Assembly (NCBI GenBank): GCA_016234745.1
Contig: JACRAR010000067.1
Span: 1 to 40,821 of the forward strand
DNA length: 40,821 nucleotides
Source of the DNA: Betaproteobacteria bacterium
GTDB lineage: Bacteria; Pseudomonadota; Gammaproteobacteria; Burkholderiales; Rhodocyclaceae
Direction of reading: 5' to 3'
The translations under genes and the position numbers were made by a program. Below, piece by piece: positions 8,955-17,380 of the stretch. The stretch's first letter is position 1. Every line of letters begins with the position of its first letter. The notes beneath the pieces were generated by a model that saw nothing but the letters and a program-made list of their open reading frames with translations, was not told where the DNA came from and ran no database searches.

Positions 8955-9551
8955 ATGACCGACAACACGCCAAATTTGCCCAGCCTCGCATCTTCTCCCG
9001 AAGTATCGTCATTGGTACCGGCTGAGCTACCCCCATCATTCTGGGTACAACGCTTTGCCGCCTTGATTCCGGCCGGAGGACAAGTGCTTGATCTGGCCTG
9101 CGGCCACGGCCGGCATGCGCGCTTCTTGGCCAGTCGCGGCTACAGCGTCGAGGCGGTCGATCGCAATGCCGAAGCGCTCGAGACACTGCGGGACATTCCC
9201 GGGATCACCACCCGCTGCGCCGATCTCGAAGGCGGACCCTGGCCGTACAGCGGCTCACTGTTCTCAGGAATTGTGGTCACCAATTACCTCTGGCGGCCGC
9301 TCCTTCCTCACCTGATGGCGGCGATGGACAAGGGCAGTGTCCTGATCTATGAAACCTTCATGCTCGGCAACGAGCGCTTTGGCCAGCCGTCGAATCCCGC
9401 GTTCCTGCTGCGCCCGGACGAGTTGCGCCATGTAATACGCCAGCGTCTGGAACTGATTGCCTTCGAGCAAGGTGAAATCTCCATGCCGCGCCCCGCCGTG
9501 GTTCAACGCCTCTGTGCGGTACGCGTCGGGCCGCTGCGTCTGCCTGAGTGA
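8955..9551 (+). CDS. class I SAM-dependent methyltransferase
   Basis: The protein has 198 residues with a Rossmann methyltransferase fold. Motif I is VLDLACGHGRHARFLASRG at about residues 45-63, followed by an acidic strand end (VEAVDRN) that would bind the SAM ribose, then a D-containing motif (TTRCADLEGG) and a strand/loop VVTNYLWRPL. The first ~30 residues are proline-rich and unstructured-looking. This shape is seen in small TehB/UbiE-like methyltransferases of unknown substrate. It lies 30 bp before rimO and may share its transcript. Substrate is unknown. Confidence 0.85.
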   Translation: MTDNTPNLPSLASSPEVSSLVPAELPPSFWVQRFAALIPAGGQVLDLACGHGRHARFLASRGYSVEAVDRNAEALETLRDIPGITTRCADLEGGPWPYSGSLFSGIVVTNYLWRPLLPHLMAAMDKGSVLIYETFMLGNERFGQPSNPAFLLRPDELRHVIRQRLELIAFEQGEISMPRPAVVQRLCAVRVGPLRLPE

Positions 9552-9581
9552 ACGTTCATGCCGACTTGCCGGGATTAATGC

Positions 9582-10913
9582 ATGCCTAAAGGCCACAGTA
9601 TCGGCATGATCTCCCTGGGTTGCCCAAAAGCTTCGGTCGACTCGGAGCAAATCCTGACGCGCTTGCGCAGCGAGGGCTATTCAATCTCCAGCTCTTATCA
9701 AGGCGCGGATCTGGTGGTCGTGAATACCTGCGGTTTCATCGATGCGGCGGTGGCGGAATCGCTCGAAGCGATCGGCGAAGCACTCGCCGAAAATGGCAAG
9801 GTGATTGTCACCGGCTGCCTCGGCGCCAAGGGCGACATCGTCCGGCAAACCCACCCGCGCGTACTCGCGGTCACCGGCCCGCATGCCGCGCAGGAAGTGC
9901 TGGCGGCGGTGCATCAGCATCTGCCGCCCCCGTTTGACGGAATCGACGACCCATTCGTAAATCTGGTGCCACCGCAAGGCGTACGGCTGACGCCGCAGCA
10001 TTACGCCTACCTGAAAATTTCGGAAGGATGCAATCATCGCTGTACTTTCTGCATCATCCCCAGCCTGCGCGGCGATCTGGTCAGCCGACCGATCGGCGAA
10101 GTGCTGCGCGAGGCGGAAATCCTCGCCGAAGCGGGCGTCCGGGAACTGTTGATCATCTCGCAGGACACCAGCGCCTACGGCGTCGATATCAAATATCGCA
10201 CCGGATTCTGGAACGGCAGGCCGCTCAAGACGAGGCTGCACGAACTGTGCAGCGCCTTGGGCGAACTCGGCATCTGGGTCAGGCTGCACTACGTCTATCC
10301 CTACCCCAGCGTCGACCAGTTGGTGCCGCTGATGGCTGAAGGCGCCATCCTGCCTTATCTCGACGTGCCGTTCCAGCATGCCAGCCCCCGAATTTTGAAA
10401 CTCATGCAGCGTCCGGCCAGCAGCGAGAACAATCTGGAACGCATCCAGGCCTGGCGCGCCGTCTGTCCCGACATCACGATCCGCAGCACCTTCATCACCG
10501 GATTTCCCGGCGAAACCGAGGCGGAATTTGAAGAATTGCTTTCCTTTCTTGAAGCCGCGCAACTCGACCGGGTCGGCGCTTTCGCCTATTCGCCGGTTGC
10601 GGGCGCGACTGCCAACGACTTGCCCGGCGCATTGCCGGAGGAAGTACGCGAAGAGCGGCGGCGGCTCTTGATGGAGTTTCAGGAGGACATCAGCACACGC
10701 CGGCTCGAGGAAAAGATAGGCCGCTCGCTCGAGGTGCTGGTCGATGAAGTTGACGAGGAAGGCGCAATCGCCCGCAGCCAGGGCGATGCCCCGGAGATTG
10801 ACGGCCTGGTGTACATCACCGACGGCCAGGATCTCGAGGTGGGACAATTCGCCAGAGTCCAGGTCACCGATTGCGACGTGCATGATCTGTACGCCTTGCT
10901 GGATCAGGAGTAG
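9582..10913 (+). CDS. rimO: ribosomal protein S12 methylthiotransferase
   Basis: RimO adds a methylthio group to the beta-carbon of the conserved Asp of ribosomal protein S12 (Asp89 in E. coli), using two [4Fe-4S] clusters. In this 443-residue protein the N-terminal UPF0004 domain has C14 ([12 protein letters not shown]), C50 (NTCGFID) and C79 (GCLGAKG). The radical-SAM domain has C150, C154 and C157 ([13 protein letters not shown]). The C-terminal ~65 residues form the TRAM domain ([25 protein letters not shown]…). The RimO-type motif [18 protein letters not shown] and the VDSE segment distinguish it from MiaB. It is followed 3 bp later by the patatin gene. Confidence 0.96.
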   Translation: MPKGHSIGMISLGCPKASVDSEQILTRLRSEGYSISSSYQGADLVVVNTCGFIDAAVAESLEAIGEALAENGKVIVTGCLGAKGDIVRQTHPRVLAVTGPHAAQEVLAAVHQHLPPPFDGIDDPFVNLVPPQGVRLTPQHYAYLKISEGCNHRCTFCIIPSLRGDLVSRPIGEVLREAEILAEAGVRELLIISQDTSAYGVDIKYRTGFWNGRPLKTRLHELCSALGELGIWVRLHYVYPYPSVDQLVPLMAEGAILPYLDVPFQHASPRILKLMQRPASSENNLERIQAWRAVCPDITIRSTFITGFPGETEAEFEELLSFLEAAQLDRVGAFAYSPVAGATANDLPGALPEEVREERRRLLMEFQEDISTRRLEEKIGRSLEVLVDEVDEEGAIARSQGDAPEIDGLVYITDGQDLEVGQFARVQVTDCDVHDLYALLDQE

Positions 10914-10916
10914 GCC

Positions 10917-11816
10917 GTGACAATGCGCCTGTCCAAGTCGAAACCCAAGCTCGGTCTCGCCCTCGGCTCTGGTTCCGCACGCGGCTGGGCGCACATCGGC
11001 GTAATCCGGGCGCTGGCCGAAGCAGGTATAGAACCCGACATCGTCTGCGGCTGCTCGATCGGTGCACTGATCGGTGCCGCCTATGTCTCGGGCGAGTTCG
11101 ACAAGCTCGAACACTGGGTCGAATCGCTCAAACGGCGCGACGTGCTGAGTTTGCTGGATGTCAGTTTCAACGGTGGCCTCATCAAGGGCAACAAACTCAT
11201 TGAATTCATCGGCAAGCATTTTGTCGACCAGGACTTCACCACTCTGGAAAAGCCTTTCGCCTGCGTCGCCACGGATCTGGAAACCGGGCGCGAAATCTGG
11301 CTCAAGGAAGGCAGCGTGGTCGAAGCGGTGCGTGCATCCATCGCCATCCCGGGCCTGTTCAGGCCCCGCCTGCGTGAGGGCCGCCTGCTCGTCGATGGCG
11401 GCCTGGTCAATCCGGTACCGGTATCCTTGTGCCGCGCACTCGGGGCCGACCTGGTGATCGCAGTGGATTTGGGCTCGGATCGACCGGGACATGCCAGTTC
11501 CAATGATGGAGAAACCCTCTCCGGTGGATGGAAGCAAAAGCTGTTGAATGGACTCGGCCTGGCTTCTGCTCCGGCGGAGGAAGCGGAAGCCTTGCCTTCC
11601 TTGGTCTCCGTGCTGACGGGCAGCCTGCAGATCATGCAAGTGCGCATTGCACGCAGCCGACTGGCGGGAGAACCCGCCGACGTGATGCTCACACCGCGTC
11701 TGGGCGAAGTCGGCATGATGGAGTATCACCGCGGCACGGAATGCATCGCCGAGGGCCGCGCCGAGGTCGAGCGCATGCTGCCGGCGCTGCGCCATGCGTT
11801 GGGTATAGCCGCATGA
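10917..11816 (+). CDS. RssA-like patatin-family phospholipase
   Basis: The 299-residue protein is a patatin-like serine hydrolase. It shows the oxyanion-hole glycine loop GSGSARGWAHIG (17-28), the nucleophile elbow GCSIG with S47, and the catalytic-dyad motif DGGLVNPVP with D160. This is the compact RssA type without membrane domains, predicted to cleave acyl esters of lipids at the inner face of the membrane. GTG 10917 is preferred as start because AGGAG (10906-10910) lies 6 bp before it; an in-frame ATG at 10923 is 12 bp away. The stop overlaps the next start (ATGA). Substrate is not known for this group. Confidence 0.9.
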   Translation: MTMRLSKSKPKLGLALGSGSARGWAHIGVIRALAEAGIEPDIVCGCSIGALIGAAYVSGEFDKLEHWVESLKRRDVLSLLDVSFNGGLIKGNKLIEFIGKHFVDQDFTTLEKPFACVATDLETGREIWLKEGSVVEAVRASIAIPGLFRPRLREGRLLVDGGLVNPVPVSLCRALGADLVIAVDLGSDRPGHASSNDGETLSGGWKQKLLNGLGLASAPAEEAEALPSLVSVLTGSLQIMQVRIARSRLAGEPADVMLTPRLGEVGMMEYHRGTECIAEGRAEVERMLPALRHALGIAA

Positions 11817-13234
11817 CGCATCGATTGATCGATGCGCTGGCCGACATCGTCGGCGCCACCCAGGTCTTGTGCAATGCCGCCGACATGGCGCCTTTCCTCA
11901 ACGATTGGCGCGGCAGGTATACCGGTCAGGCCTTGTGTGTCGTGCGTCCCGGCAGCACCGAAGAAGCATCGCGCATCGTCGCCGCCTGTGCTGCGGCTGA
12001 CGTCGCCATCGTACCCCAAGGCGGCAACACCGGCCTGGTTGGCGGTGCCACGCCCTGCTCCCCGGCCAGCCATGCCAGGGACGAAGTGCTGCTCAGCCTG
12101 GTACGCATGAACCGGATCCGCACCATCGATCCGGACAACAACACCATGACTGTCGAGGCCGGCTGCATCCTGCAACGGGTTCAGGAAGCGGCAGCGGCTA
12201 CAGGACGCCTGTTTCCCCTGTCATTGGCTGCCGAAGGCACGGCCACCATCGGCGGCAATCTATCCACCAATGCCGGGGGCGTGCAGGTACTGCGCTACGG
12301 CAACATGCGCGATCTGACGCTGGGCCTGGAGGTGGTGCTGGCGGATGGCCGGGTCTGGAATGGTTTGCGCGGCCTGCGCAAAGACAATACCGGCTACGAT
12401 CTCAAGCAGTTGTTCATCGGCGCCGAAGGCACGCTTGGCCTGATCACGGCTGCCGTGCTCAAGCTTTTTCCCTTGCCGCGCAGCAAGGCCACGGCCTGGG
12501 TAACACTCGCCGATCCAGCAGCGGCCGTTGCATTGCTCGGGCGCCTGCGCGAAGCCTGCGGGGAACGCATCAGCGCTTTCGAAATTATCGGCGGATCCGC
12601 GTTGCAACTGGTGCTGCAACATATTCCCGGGTCACGCAGCCCCTTCGCGTCGACGCATGCCTGGCAGGTGCTGATCGAACTGACGGATGCGGATGCTGCG
12701 ATCAACCTCAACGACATGCTGGAACCGATGCTAAACAGGGAAGCAGAGGCCGGGCGATTGCTGGACGCCGTCGTCGCGCAAAGCGAAACGCAAGCTCAGG
12801 CGCTCTGGAATTTGCGCGAGAACATCGCCGAAGCGCAAAAACGCGAAGGAACCAGCATCAAGCACGATGTCTCGATTCCCGTATCGCGCATCGCCGAATT
12901 CATCCGACGCGCCGATGCCGCATTGACCCAGGCTCTGCCAGGAGTGCGCATTGTTTGCTTCGGCCACATCGGCGACGGCAATCTGCACTACAACCTGTCG
13001 AAACCCAGCCTCCTGGAGAATCAGCACTTCATCGCCGGACAAGCCGCCGTGAGCCGACAGGTGCATGACCTGGTGCATGAACTCGGCGGCAGCATTTCCG
13101 CCGAGCATGGCCTCGGGCAACTCAAGCGGGAAGAAATACTGCGCTACAAAAGCCCGATCGAGATGGACATGATGCGCGCCGTCAAGGCTGCGCTCGATCC
13201 GAGCGGATTGATGAATCCGGGCAAGCTGTTGTAA
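11813..13234 (+). CDS. FAD-linked D-2-hydroxyacid dehydrogenase (GlcD / D-2-hydroxyglutarate dehydrogenase family)
   Basis: The 473-residue protein starts at ATG 11813, overlapping the patatin stop by 4 bp; the frame is open upstream but that is only antiphase reading of the patatin gene. An N-terminal FAD_binding_4 domain (~35-215) shows VVPQGGNTGLVGGATP, TIGGNLSTNAGG and GLRKDNTGYDLKQLFIGAEGTLG. The C-terminal FAD-oxidase_C domain has the metal/substrate motif CFGHIGDGNLHYN and the late SAEHGLGQLKREE. Enzymes of this family oxidise D-lactate, glycolate or D-2-hydroxyglutarate and pass electrons to an acceptor. GHIGDGNLH and the length fit the D-2-hydroxyglutarate/D-lactate subgroup best. 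The exact substrate cannot be decided from sequence by eye. Confidence 0.9.
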   Translation: MTHRLIDALADIVGATQVLCNAADMAPFLNDWRGRYTGQALCVVRPGSTEEASRIVAACAAADVAIVPQGGNTGLVGGATPCSPASHARDEVLLSLVRMNRIRTIDPDNNTMTVEAGCILQRVQEAAAATGRLFPLSLAAEGTATIGGNLSTNAGGVQVLRYGNMRDLTLGLEVVLADGRVWNGLRGLRKDNTGYDLKQLFIGAEGTLGLITAAVLKLFPLPRSKATAWVTLADPAAAVALLGRLREACGERISAFEIIGGSALQLVLQHIPGSRSPFASTHAWQVLIELTDADAAINLNDMLEPMLNREAEAGRLLDAVVAQSETQAQALWNLRENIAEAQKREGTSIKHDVSIPVSRIAEFIRRADAALTQALPGVRIVCFGHIGDGNLHYNLSKPSLLENQHFIAGQAAVSRQVHDLVHELGGSISAEHGLGQLKREEILRYKSPIEMDMMRAVKAALDPSGLMNPGKLL

Positions 13235-13259
13235 CCCTGCCCCGGAAAACCTAAAGCGC

Positions 13260-13288
13260 TTTACACACTATTCGCCCTTACGTATAAT
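13260..13288 (+). promoter_or_regulatory. sigma-70 promoter of tRNA-Ala
   Basis: TTTACA (13260-13265) and TATAAT (13283-13288) are separated by 17 bp; the -10 ends 14 bp before the tRNA 5' end. The -35 partly overlaps a 10-bp palindrome, AAAGCGCTTT (13253-13262). Confidence 0.85.
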
Positions 13289-13302
13289 TCGCGCTCTCTT
13301 GT

Positions 13303-13380
<78 letters not shown>

Positions 13381-13431
13381 AACACCAAGGGATTCCAGCG
13401 ATGGAGTCCCTTTTCGTTTTTGGTGACGTAG

Positions 13432-14457
13432 CTATTTCGTAGCTACTGCAACACCACCCACCAACCGCAATTGTGAGACCTGTTCTACGTAACTGGCCAA
13501 GTGTTCGCTGGACAGGTGCGCATAGCGCTTCACCATCTCCGGCGACTCCCAACCACCCAACTCCTGCAGGGCATACAACGGCGTACCCGCTTGCACGTGC
13601 CAACTTGCCCATGTGTGGCGCAAATCATGCCACCGAAAATCCTCGATACCGGCAGCCTTCAGCGCCTTGGCCCACGCCTTCGTATTCACCTGCGTGACCG
13701 ATTTCCCCCGAAACGTAAAGACATGCTCAAGGTTCTTACCGATCTGTTCCCGCACTACTTCGATAGCCGCCGCCGATAGCGGAACTGGTATCGGCTTGCG
13801 CGCCTTGGCTTGATCCGCATGAATCCACGCACACTTACGCACTAGATCCACTTGCGACCACCGGAGGCCGGTAACATTTGCTCGCCGTAGGCCGGTCTCC
13901 AAACTAAAGCGCGTCATCGCCGCAAGATGCACAGGCAGAAACCTAATTAGCCTTTGCGCTTCTTCACGGGTCAGCCATCGAATACGCCGAGTGGGTTCCG
14001 GCAAGGTCCTAAACTTTGGCGTCTTGTCGAGCCATTCCCACTCGTTCACTGCTCGGCGCAAAATGACTCGAATCACCTGCATAGTGCGATTGACGGAGGC
14101 ATTAGAAACGCCACCGGCCAAACGCGCTGCAATGATCTTATCAATCAACGCCCGATTGATATCCGGTAACAACTTGTCACCCAAGTGCTGATCAAGCCAC
14201 TTAAGATAGACCAAGTCTTGCCAATGATTGGCTTTATGCTTGCTCTCAGATATCCATCTTACAACTGCTTCTTTCCAACTGTGGCAAGGCCTAACGCCGA
14301 GCCGTTGCTCGTCCCAAAGTTGCGTCTTCAGCTTGTCATGAAATTCCTGGGCCTTTTTTCTATCTAAAGTCCCAGTGCTTCGCTGTATAGGCTGTCGACC
14401 TTCGAGACTGATTTTGACCCACCAGTACGGCGAGTCCTTACGCTTGTAGAGTGACAT
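13432..14457 (-). CDS. tyrosine-type site-specific integrase
   Basis: The 341-residue integrase should recombine the 47-bp att repeats. The catalytic set is R191 (LETGLRR), H277 and R280 (WHDLRHTW), W303 in GGWES, and nucleophile Y312 (VKRYAHLS). The N-terminal ~60 residues form an arm-binding region (SLYKRKDSPYWWVKISLEG), followed by a SAM-like core-binding domain. ATG 14457 is preceded by GAGG with a 7-bp spacer. The gene ends 54 bp from the tRNA 3' end and points toward it, the usual layout for tRNA-integrating elements. The catalytic residues look intact, so it is probably functional. Confidence 0.95.
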   Translation of the reverse strand: MSLYKRKDSPYWWVKISLEGRQPIQRSTGTLDRKKAQEFHDKLKTQLWDEQRLGVRPCHSWKEAVVRWISESKHKANHWQDLVYLKWLDQHLGDKLLPDINRALIDKIIAARLAGGVSNASVNRTMQVIRVILRRAVNEWEWLDKTPKFRTLPEPTRRIRWLTREEAQRLIRFLPVHLAAMTRFSLETGLRRANVTGLRWSQVDLVRKCAWIHADQAKARKPIPVPLSAAAIEVVREQIGKNLEHVFTFRGKSVTQVNTKAWAKALKAAGIEDFRWHDLRHTWASWHVQAGTPLYALQELGGWESPEMVKRYAHLSSEHLASYVEQVSQLRLVGGVAVATK

Positions 14458-14705
14458 GGCATAACCTCATGGTTGTCACCCTGCAACGCTCGCGAGGGAT
14501 ATTGTGAGCGTATATACCTCTCAAGGTCAACGCGCAAGAACACCCACCGCTTACCAAGCTTTGCTCCCGGAATTTCCCCGCAGCGCACTTTGTTCCGTAG
14601 TGTAACCGTATGAATGTGCAGAAAGTGCGCAGCTTCCTCCACATCCAATGTGCAATCCGCGAGAAGGGCTCCCGACGATGGAATAAGGACTGGCGCGGAG
14701 TCCAT
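14364..14705 (-). CDS. excisionase/AlpA-like helix-turn-helix protein
   Basis: The 113-residue protein has a winged-helix excisionase fold (HTH_17 type) at about residues 20-68: LDVEEAAHFLHIHTVTLRNKVRCGEIPGAKLGKRWVF, followed by a basic DLERYI. Such proteins direct excision or activate integrase expression (family knowledge). The last ~31 codons overlap the integrase start by 94 bp in another frame, so the C-terminal tail is probably unstructured. The ATG at 14705 has only a weak AAGG close upstream. Location between the RHH-like gene and the integrase gene suggests one minus-strand control operon. Confidence 0.78.
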   Translation of the reverse strand: MDSAPVLIPSSGALLADCTLDVEEAAHFLHIHTVTLRNKVRCGEIPGAKLGKRWVFLRVDLERYIRSQYPSRALQGDNHEVMPCHSTSVRTRRTGGSKSVSKVDSLYSEALGL

Positions 14706-14756
14706 AGCCTTATATGACTGTGCATGACGGAATGGGCATAAGGTAGAAGCAATCCT

Positions 14757-15188
14757 TCATTTCTTCTTGCAGTCTTCTTCGGTCATATAGATTGACTCAT
14801 AGAGCAGCGCCGGAGATTCATTGCCGAGTTCCTTCTCCATCTCCTTGTATTGCTGGTTGGCTAGATGCCTAAACCGGCCACGTTCACCACCTAGATAGAA
14901 CATAGGCACATAGTCTATGTGTTCGTGCTCTGCGATCATCCGCTCCAGCTTTTCATCTTCTCTTGATATAGGATTCCCCAATCTTTCCGGAAGAGTCTTC
15001 TCCAAACTATCGATGGCTGAGGCGAGCAAGTCGGCTACGATTTGTGTGCGGTTCTTGGTGGGATACATCTCGCAAAGCGCGGCGATCTTGGCCGCGATAT
15101 GCACCGGCATCCGAAAGGACAGTTGTTTAGAGGTCAACCGCGAGTTATCCGGGCTAGACCATAGATCATGGAGATGTTCGGTTTTCAT
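14757..15188 (-). CDS. ribbon-helix-helix-like small protein of the element
   Basis: The proposed start is ATG 15188 (MKTEHLHDLW…, 143 residues). In-frame alternatives are ATG 15221 and TTG 15320; none has a strong ribosome site. Residues ~21-65 (LSFRMPVHIAAKIAALCEMYPTKNRTQIVADLLASAIDSLE, described here in pieces: a short strand, then two helices with the NRTQIVADLL turn) look like a CopG/Arc ribbon-helix-helix DNA-binding fold. The rest is charged, with no domain I recognise. Upstream lies the control region with two related 15-bp palindromes, and this protein is the natural candidate to bind them. That is inference from position. Confidence 0.6.
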   Translation of the reverse strand: MKTEHLHDLWSSPDNSRLTSKQLSFRMPVHIAAKIAALCEMYPTKNRTQIVADLLASAIDSLEKTLPERLGNPISREDEKLERMIAEHEHIDYVPMFYLGGERGRFRHLANQQYKEMEKELGNESPALLYESIYMTEEDCKKK

Positions 15189-15366
15189 GTATGTCGCTGG
15201 TGTGTTCAATAACTTACACATAACATACTCATTTTCTTTATGGAAGTCAAGCAACTTACCTTTATGTGAAGATCGAGAGAAGGGAACGATCTCGTCCCCT
15301 AGTAACCGACGATTGAGCAAGTCCGATAAACAATAAGCGGCCTGGGCAGGAGGAAAGACGACGAAC

Positions 15367-15381
15367 TGCAGAATTTCTGCA
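15367..15381. promoter_or_regulatory. palindromic operator candidate O1
   Basis: TGCAGAATTTCTGCA is a perfect 7-1-7 inverted repeat in the divergent control region between the RHH-like gene and the ATPase gene. A -10-like TATAGT lies at 15400-15405, just downstream on the plus strand. A second related copy is 63 bp further on. Confidence 0.55.
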
Positions 15382-15429
15382 CTTAGATGGGAAATAAGCT
15401 ATAGTCAACGTATTGGAACACAACTTATC

Positions 15430-15444
15430 TGCGGAATTTTTGCA
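15430..15444. promoter_or_regulatory. palindromic operator candidate O2, over the ATPase start
   Basis: TGCGGAATTTTTGCA matches O1 at 13 of 15 positions and ends on the A of the ATPase start codon, so it covers the ribosome-binding site. Centre-to-centre distance from O1 is 63 bp, about six helical turns, which would allow a loop or cooperative binding. Confidence 0.5.
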
Positions 15445-16724
15445 TGCTTATCGAATTCTCTGTTAGCAACTACCGTTCTTTTCGTGAAAAGCAAACCTTG
15501 TCAATGGTTGCGGCACCACGACTAAAGAAAGGGAAGAATGTATTTACTCTGGACGTAAGGGGTGAGTCTGTCCCCAATTTACTCAAAGTTGCAGCAATTT
15601 ACGGTCCGAATGCATCAGGCAAGAGCAACTTCATCCAAGCACTTCGCACGATCAGCTATTTTGTCGACCTAACACCAAGTGCACAGCCAAAACGATTACC
15701 AGTAGCACCATTCCGCTTCGACCCGCAACTTGCAAAACAGCCTAGCCGATTTGAGCTTCACTTCGTCCACGCGAGGCAACGGTATGAGTTCCTACTCGAA
15801 GCAACCTCAGAACGAATTATCGTAGAACGTCTTACGGGTTACCCAAGCGGGAAGGAAACTCTACTATATGAGCGCCGCCATACGCCCGAAGGTGAAAATT
15901 ACATCTTTGGTGACCGACTTGAAGGAGGTCACGACCTACATGAAACTTGGCGTAAATTGACCGGACCACAAATGCTTTTTGTTGCTCAAGCAGTAGCAAA
16001 CTGCAGCGAAGATTTGATGCAATTGCGAACCCCCTTGGAATGGCTTCGACGCGGTCTATATGTAGTATCTGACGACATGAGAAGCTGGGCCGATGCATCG
16101 CAAGAACTTGCAAAAAAGGTTCCCCGATTCGCTGCAGACATCTCTTCATTCCTACAGGATGTCGACGTTCCAGTCACAAACATTCGGTTTGACCCACTTG
16201 AAAACCTGAATACCTACAACGCGCCCAAAGGAATAATACAAAGTCAGCTTACCGATACTACTGATCCAAAGGACAGCGGCGAAGCTCAAAAAAGCAAAAC
16301 AACCTTAACCCACACATCCGCATTAGGCGAAGCCGATTTTGACTTCTCCGAGGAATCAGGCGGGACCAAGAATCTAATTGGCTTCTGGCTGCCATGGAGC
16401 CTACTCGGCGAACCGCGTCATATGTTCCGCACACTTATAGTCGACGAGTTTGATAGTTCGCTACACCCAAGGATTGTTGCGAGCCTAGTAGCAAAGCACC
16501 TCGATTCGGATGTTCCCGCACAACTCATCTTTACGACGCATGACACACACCTAATGGATACGAAGTTGCTGCGTCGTGATCAATTCTGGATCACCGAACG
16601 AGATGTTAACGGCGCAACACAACTACGTTCTATACACGATTTCCAAGGTCGTGAAAGTGAAGACTTGGAAAAACGATATTTTGAAGGCAGATATCGTGGC
16701 CTTCCCTTCACTCGCAAAGGCTAA
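15444..16724 (+). CDS. AAA/ABC-type ATPase, RloA/AbiLi-like, putative anti-phage component
   Basis: The 426-residue protein is an SMC/ABC-like ATPase of the AAA_15/AAA_21 class. It begins MLIEFSVSNYRSFRE, typical of the group. Walker A is GPNASGKS at 54-61, an ABC-signature-like SEESGGTK is at 302-309, Walker B is LIVDEFD at 331-337, and the switch His is H366 in TTHDTHL. The next gene, 2 bp downstream, is RloB-like; this ATPase/RloB pairing is found in restriction loci (RloA/RloB) and in the lactococcal abortive-infection system AbiL. By that analogy the ATPase would sense infection and release or activate the partner. Defence function is inferred from pairing and location on a mobile element. 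Confidence 0.85.
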   Translation: MLIEFSVSNYRSFREKQTLSMVAAPRLKKGKNVFTLDVRGESVPNLLKVAAIYGPNASGKSNFIQALRTISYFVDLTPSAQPKRLPVAPFRFDPQLAKQPSRFELHFVHARQRYEFLLEATSERIIVERLTGYPSGKETLLYERRHTPEGENYIFGDRLEGGHDLHETWRKLTGPQMLFVAQAVANCSEDLMQLRTPLEWLRRGLYVVSDDMRSWADASQELAKKVPRFAADISSFLQDVDVPVTNIRFDPLENLNTYNAPKGIIQSQLTDTTDPKDSGEAQKSKTTLTHTSALGEADFDFSEESGGTKNLIGFWLPWSLLGEPRHMFRTLIVDEFDSSLHPRIVASLVAKHLDSDVPAQLIFTTHDTHLMDTKLLRRDQFWITERDVNGATQLRSIHDFQGRESEDLEKRYFEGRYRGLPFTRKG

Positions 16725-16726
16725 GC

Positions 16727-17353
16727 ATGGGGCGGTCAGTTAACTCACTTAGGCGACAAGCGCCACGCTACAAGCCTCAACCCACCGTTCTGGTCATATG
16801 CGAAGATACAAAGTCAGGAAAACGATATCTCGAAGACGCAAGCCGCCATTTCAGAGTTGAAGTTCAGGTAGAAATAACCAACTGTGGGCGAACTGATCCA
16901 AGAGGCATTGTCGCTGAAGCGTTAGCAAGGCAAGGAAAGTTTGATCGCATATTTTGTGTAATCGATCGAGACACTCACCCCAATTTTGACGAAGCCTTGG
17001 TGGAAGCAAAACGATCACCGAAAGTTGACGTGATCGCTTCGTATCCTTGTTTCGAATTTTGGCTATTGCTGCACTACGAATATACAACCAAGCCATTTAC
17101 CGCAGCCGGAAACAAATCTGCTGCAGAAACCCTCATTGAACGACTCCGAACGCATTCCGGAATGGGCGACTATGCCAAGGGGAGCGCTCAAAGCATCTTC
17201 CAATCATTAATAGGCGACAAATTTGAGGACGCGCGGCTTAGGTCTCCGCTAGTCCATCAGAATGCACAAGAATGCAAGGACATGAACCCTAGTACGCGTC
17301 TACACGACCTAATGGATTTTTTTGAAGAACTCTCAAAATTACAGCCAATATAG
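16727..17353 (+). CDS. RloB/AbiLii-like protein with Toprim-like motifs
   Basis: The 208-residue protein starts 2 bp after the ATPase stop, preceded by AAAGG, so the two are co-translated. It has VLVICEDTKSGKRYLED at 21-37 (conserved E26), FCVIDRD ending in D80-x-D82, and a hydrophobic CFEFWLLLH at 108-116. An early Glu followed by a DxD after a hydrophobic strand is the metal-binding pattern of Toprim nucleases, and this overall layout is that of RloB-like proteins. It may be the nuclease effector controlled by the upstream ATPase. The enzymatic assignment is inference; family membership is fairly clear from the motif order. Confidence 0.8.
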   Translation: MGRSVNSLRRQAPRYKPQPTVLVICEDTKSGKRYLEDASRHFRVEVQVEITNCGRTDPRGIVAEALARQGKFDRIFCVIDRDTHPNFDEALVEAKRSPKVDVIASYPCFEFWLLLHYEYTTKPFTAAGNKSAAETLIERLRTHSGMGDYAKGSAQSIFQSLIGDKFEDARLRSPLVHQNAQECKDMNPSTRLHDLMDFFEELSKLQPI

Positions 17354-17380
17354 TTCCACGACAGAAACTTCTAGCAACGT

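Noticed and set aside
9681-11795. Very long minus-strand open frame antisense to rimO and the patatin gene
   Set aside because: It is a shadow: the sense strand encodes two complete families with all catalytic residues, and the antisense protein has no recognisable domain. Similar long antisense frames over gmd, manC, the PatZ-type gene and the molybdenum hydroxylase were rejected for the same reason.
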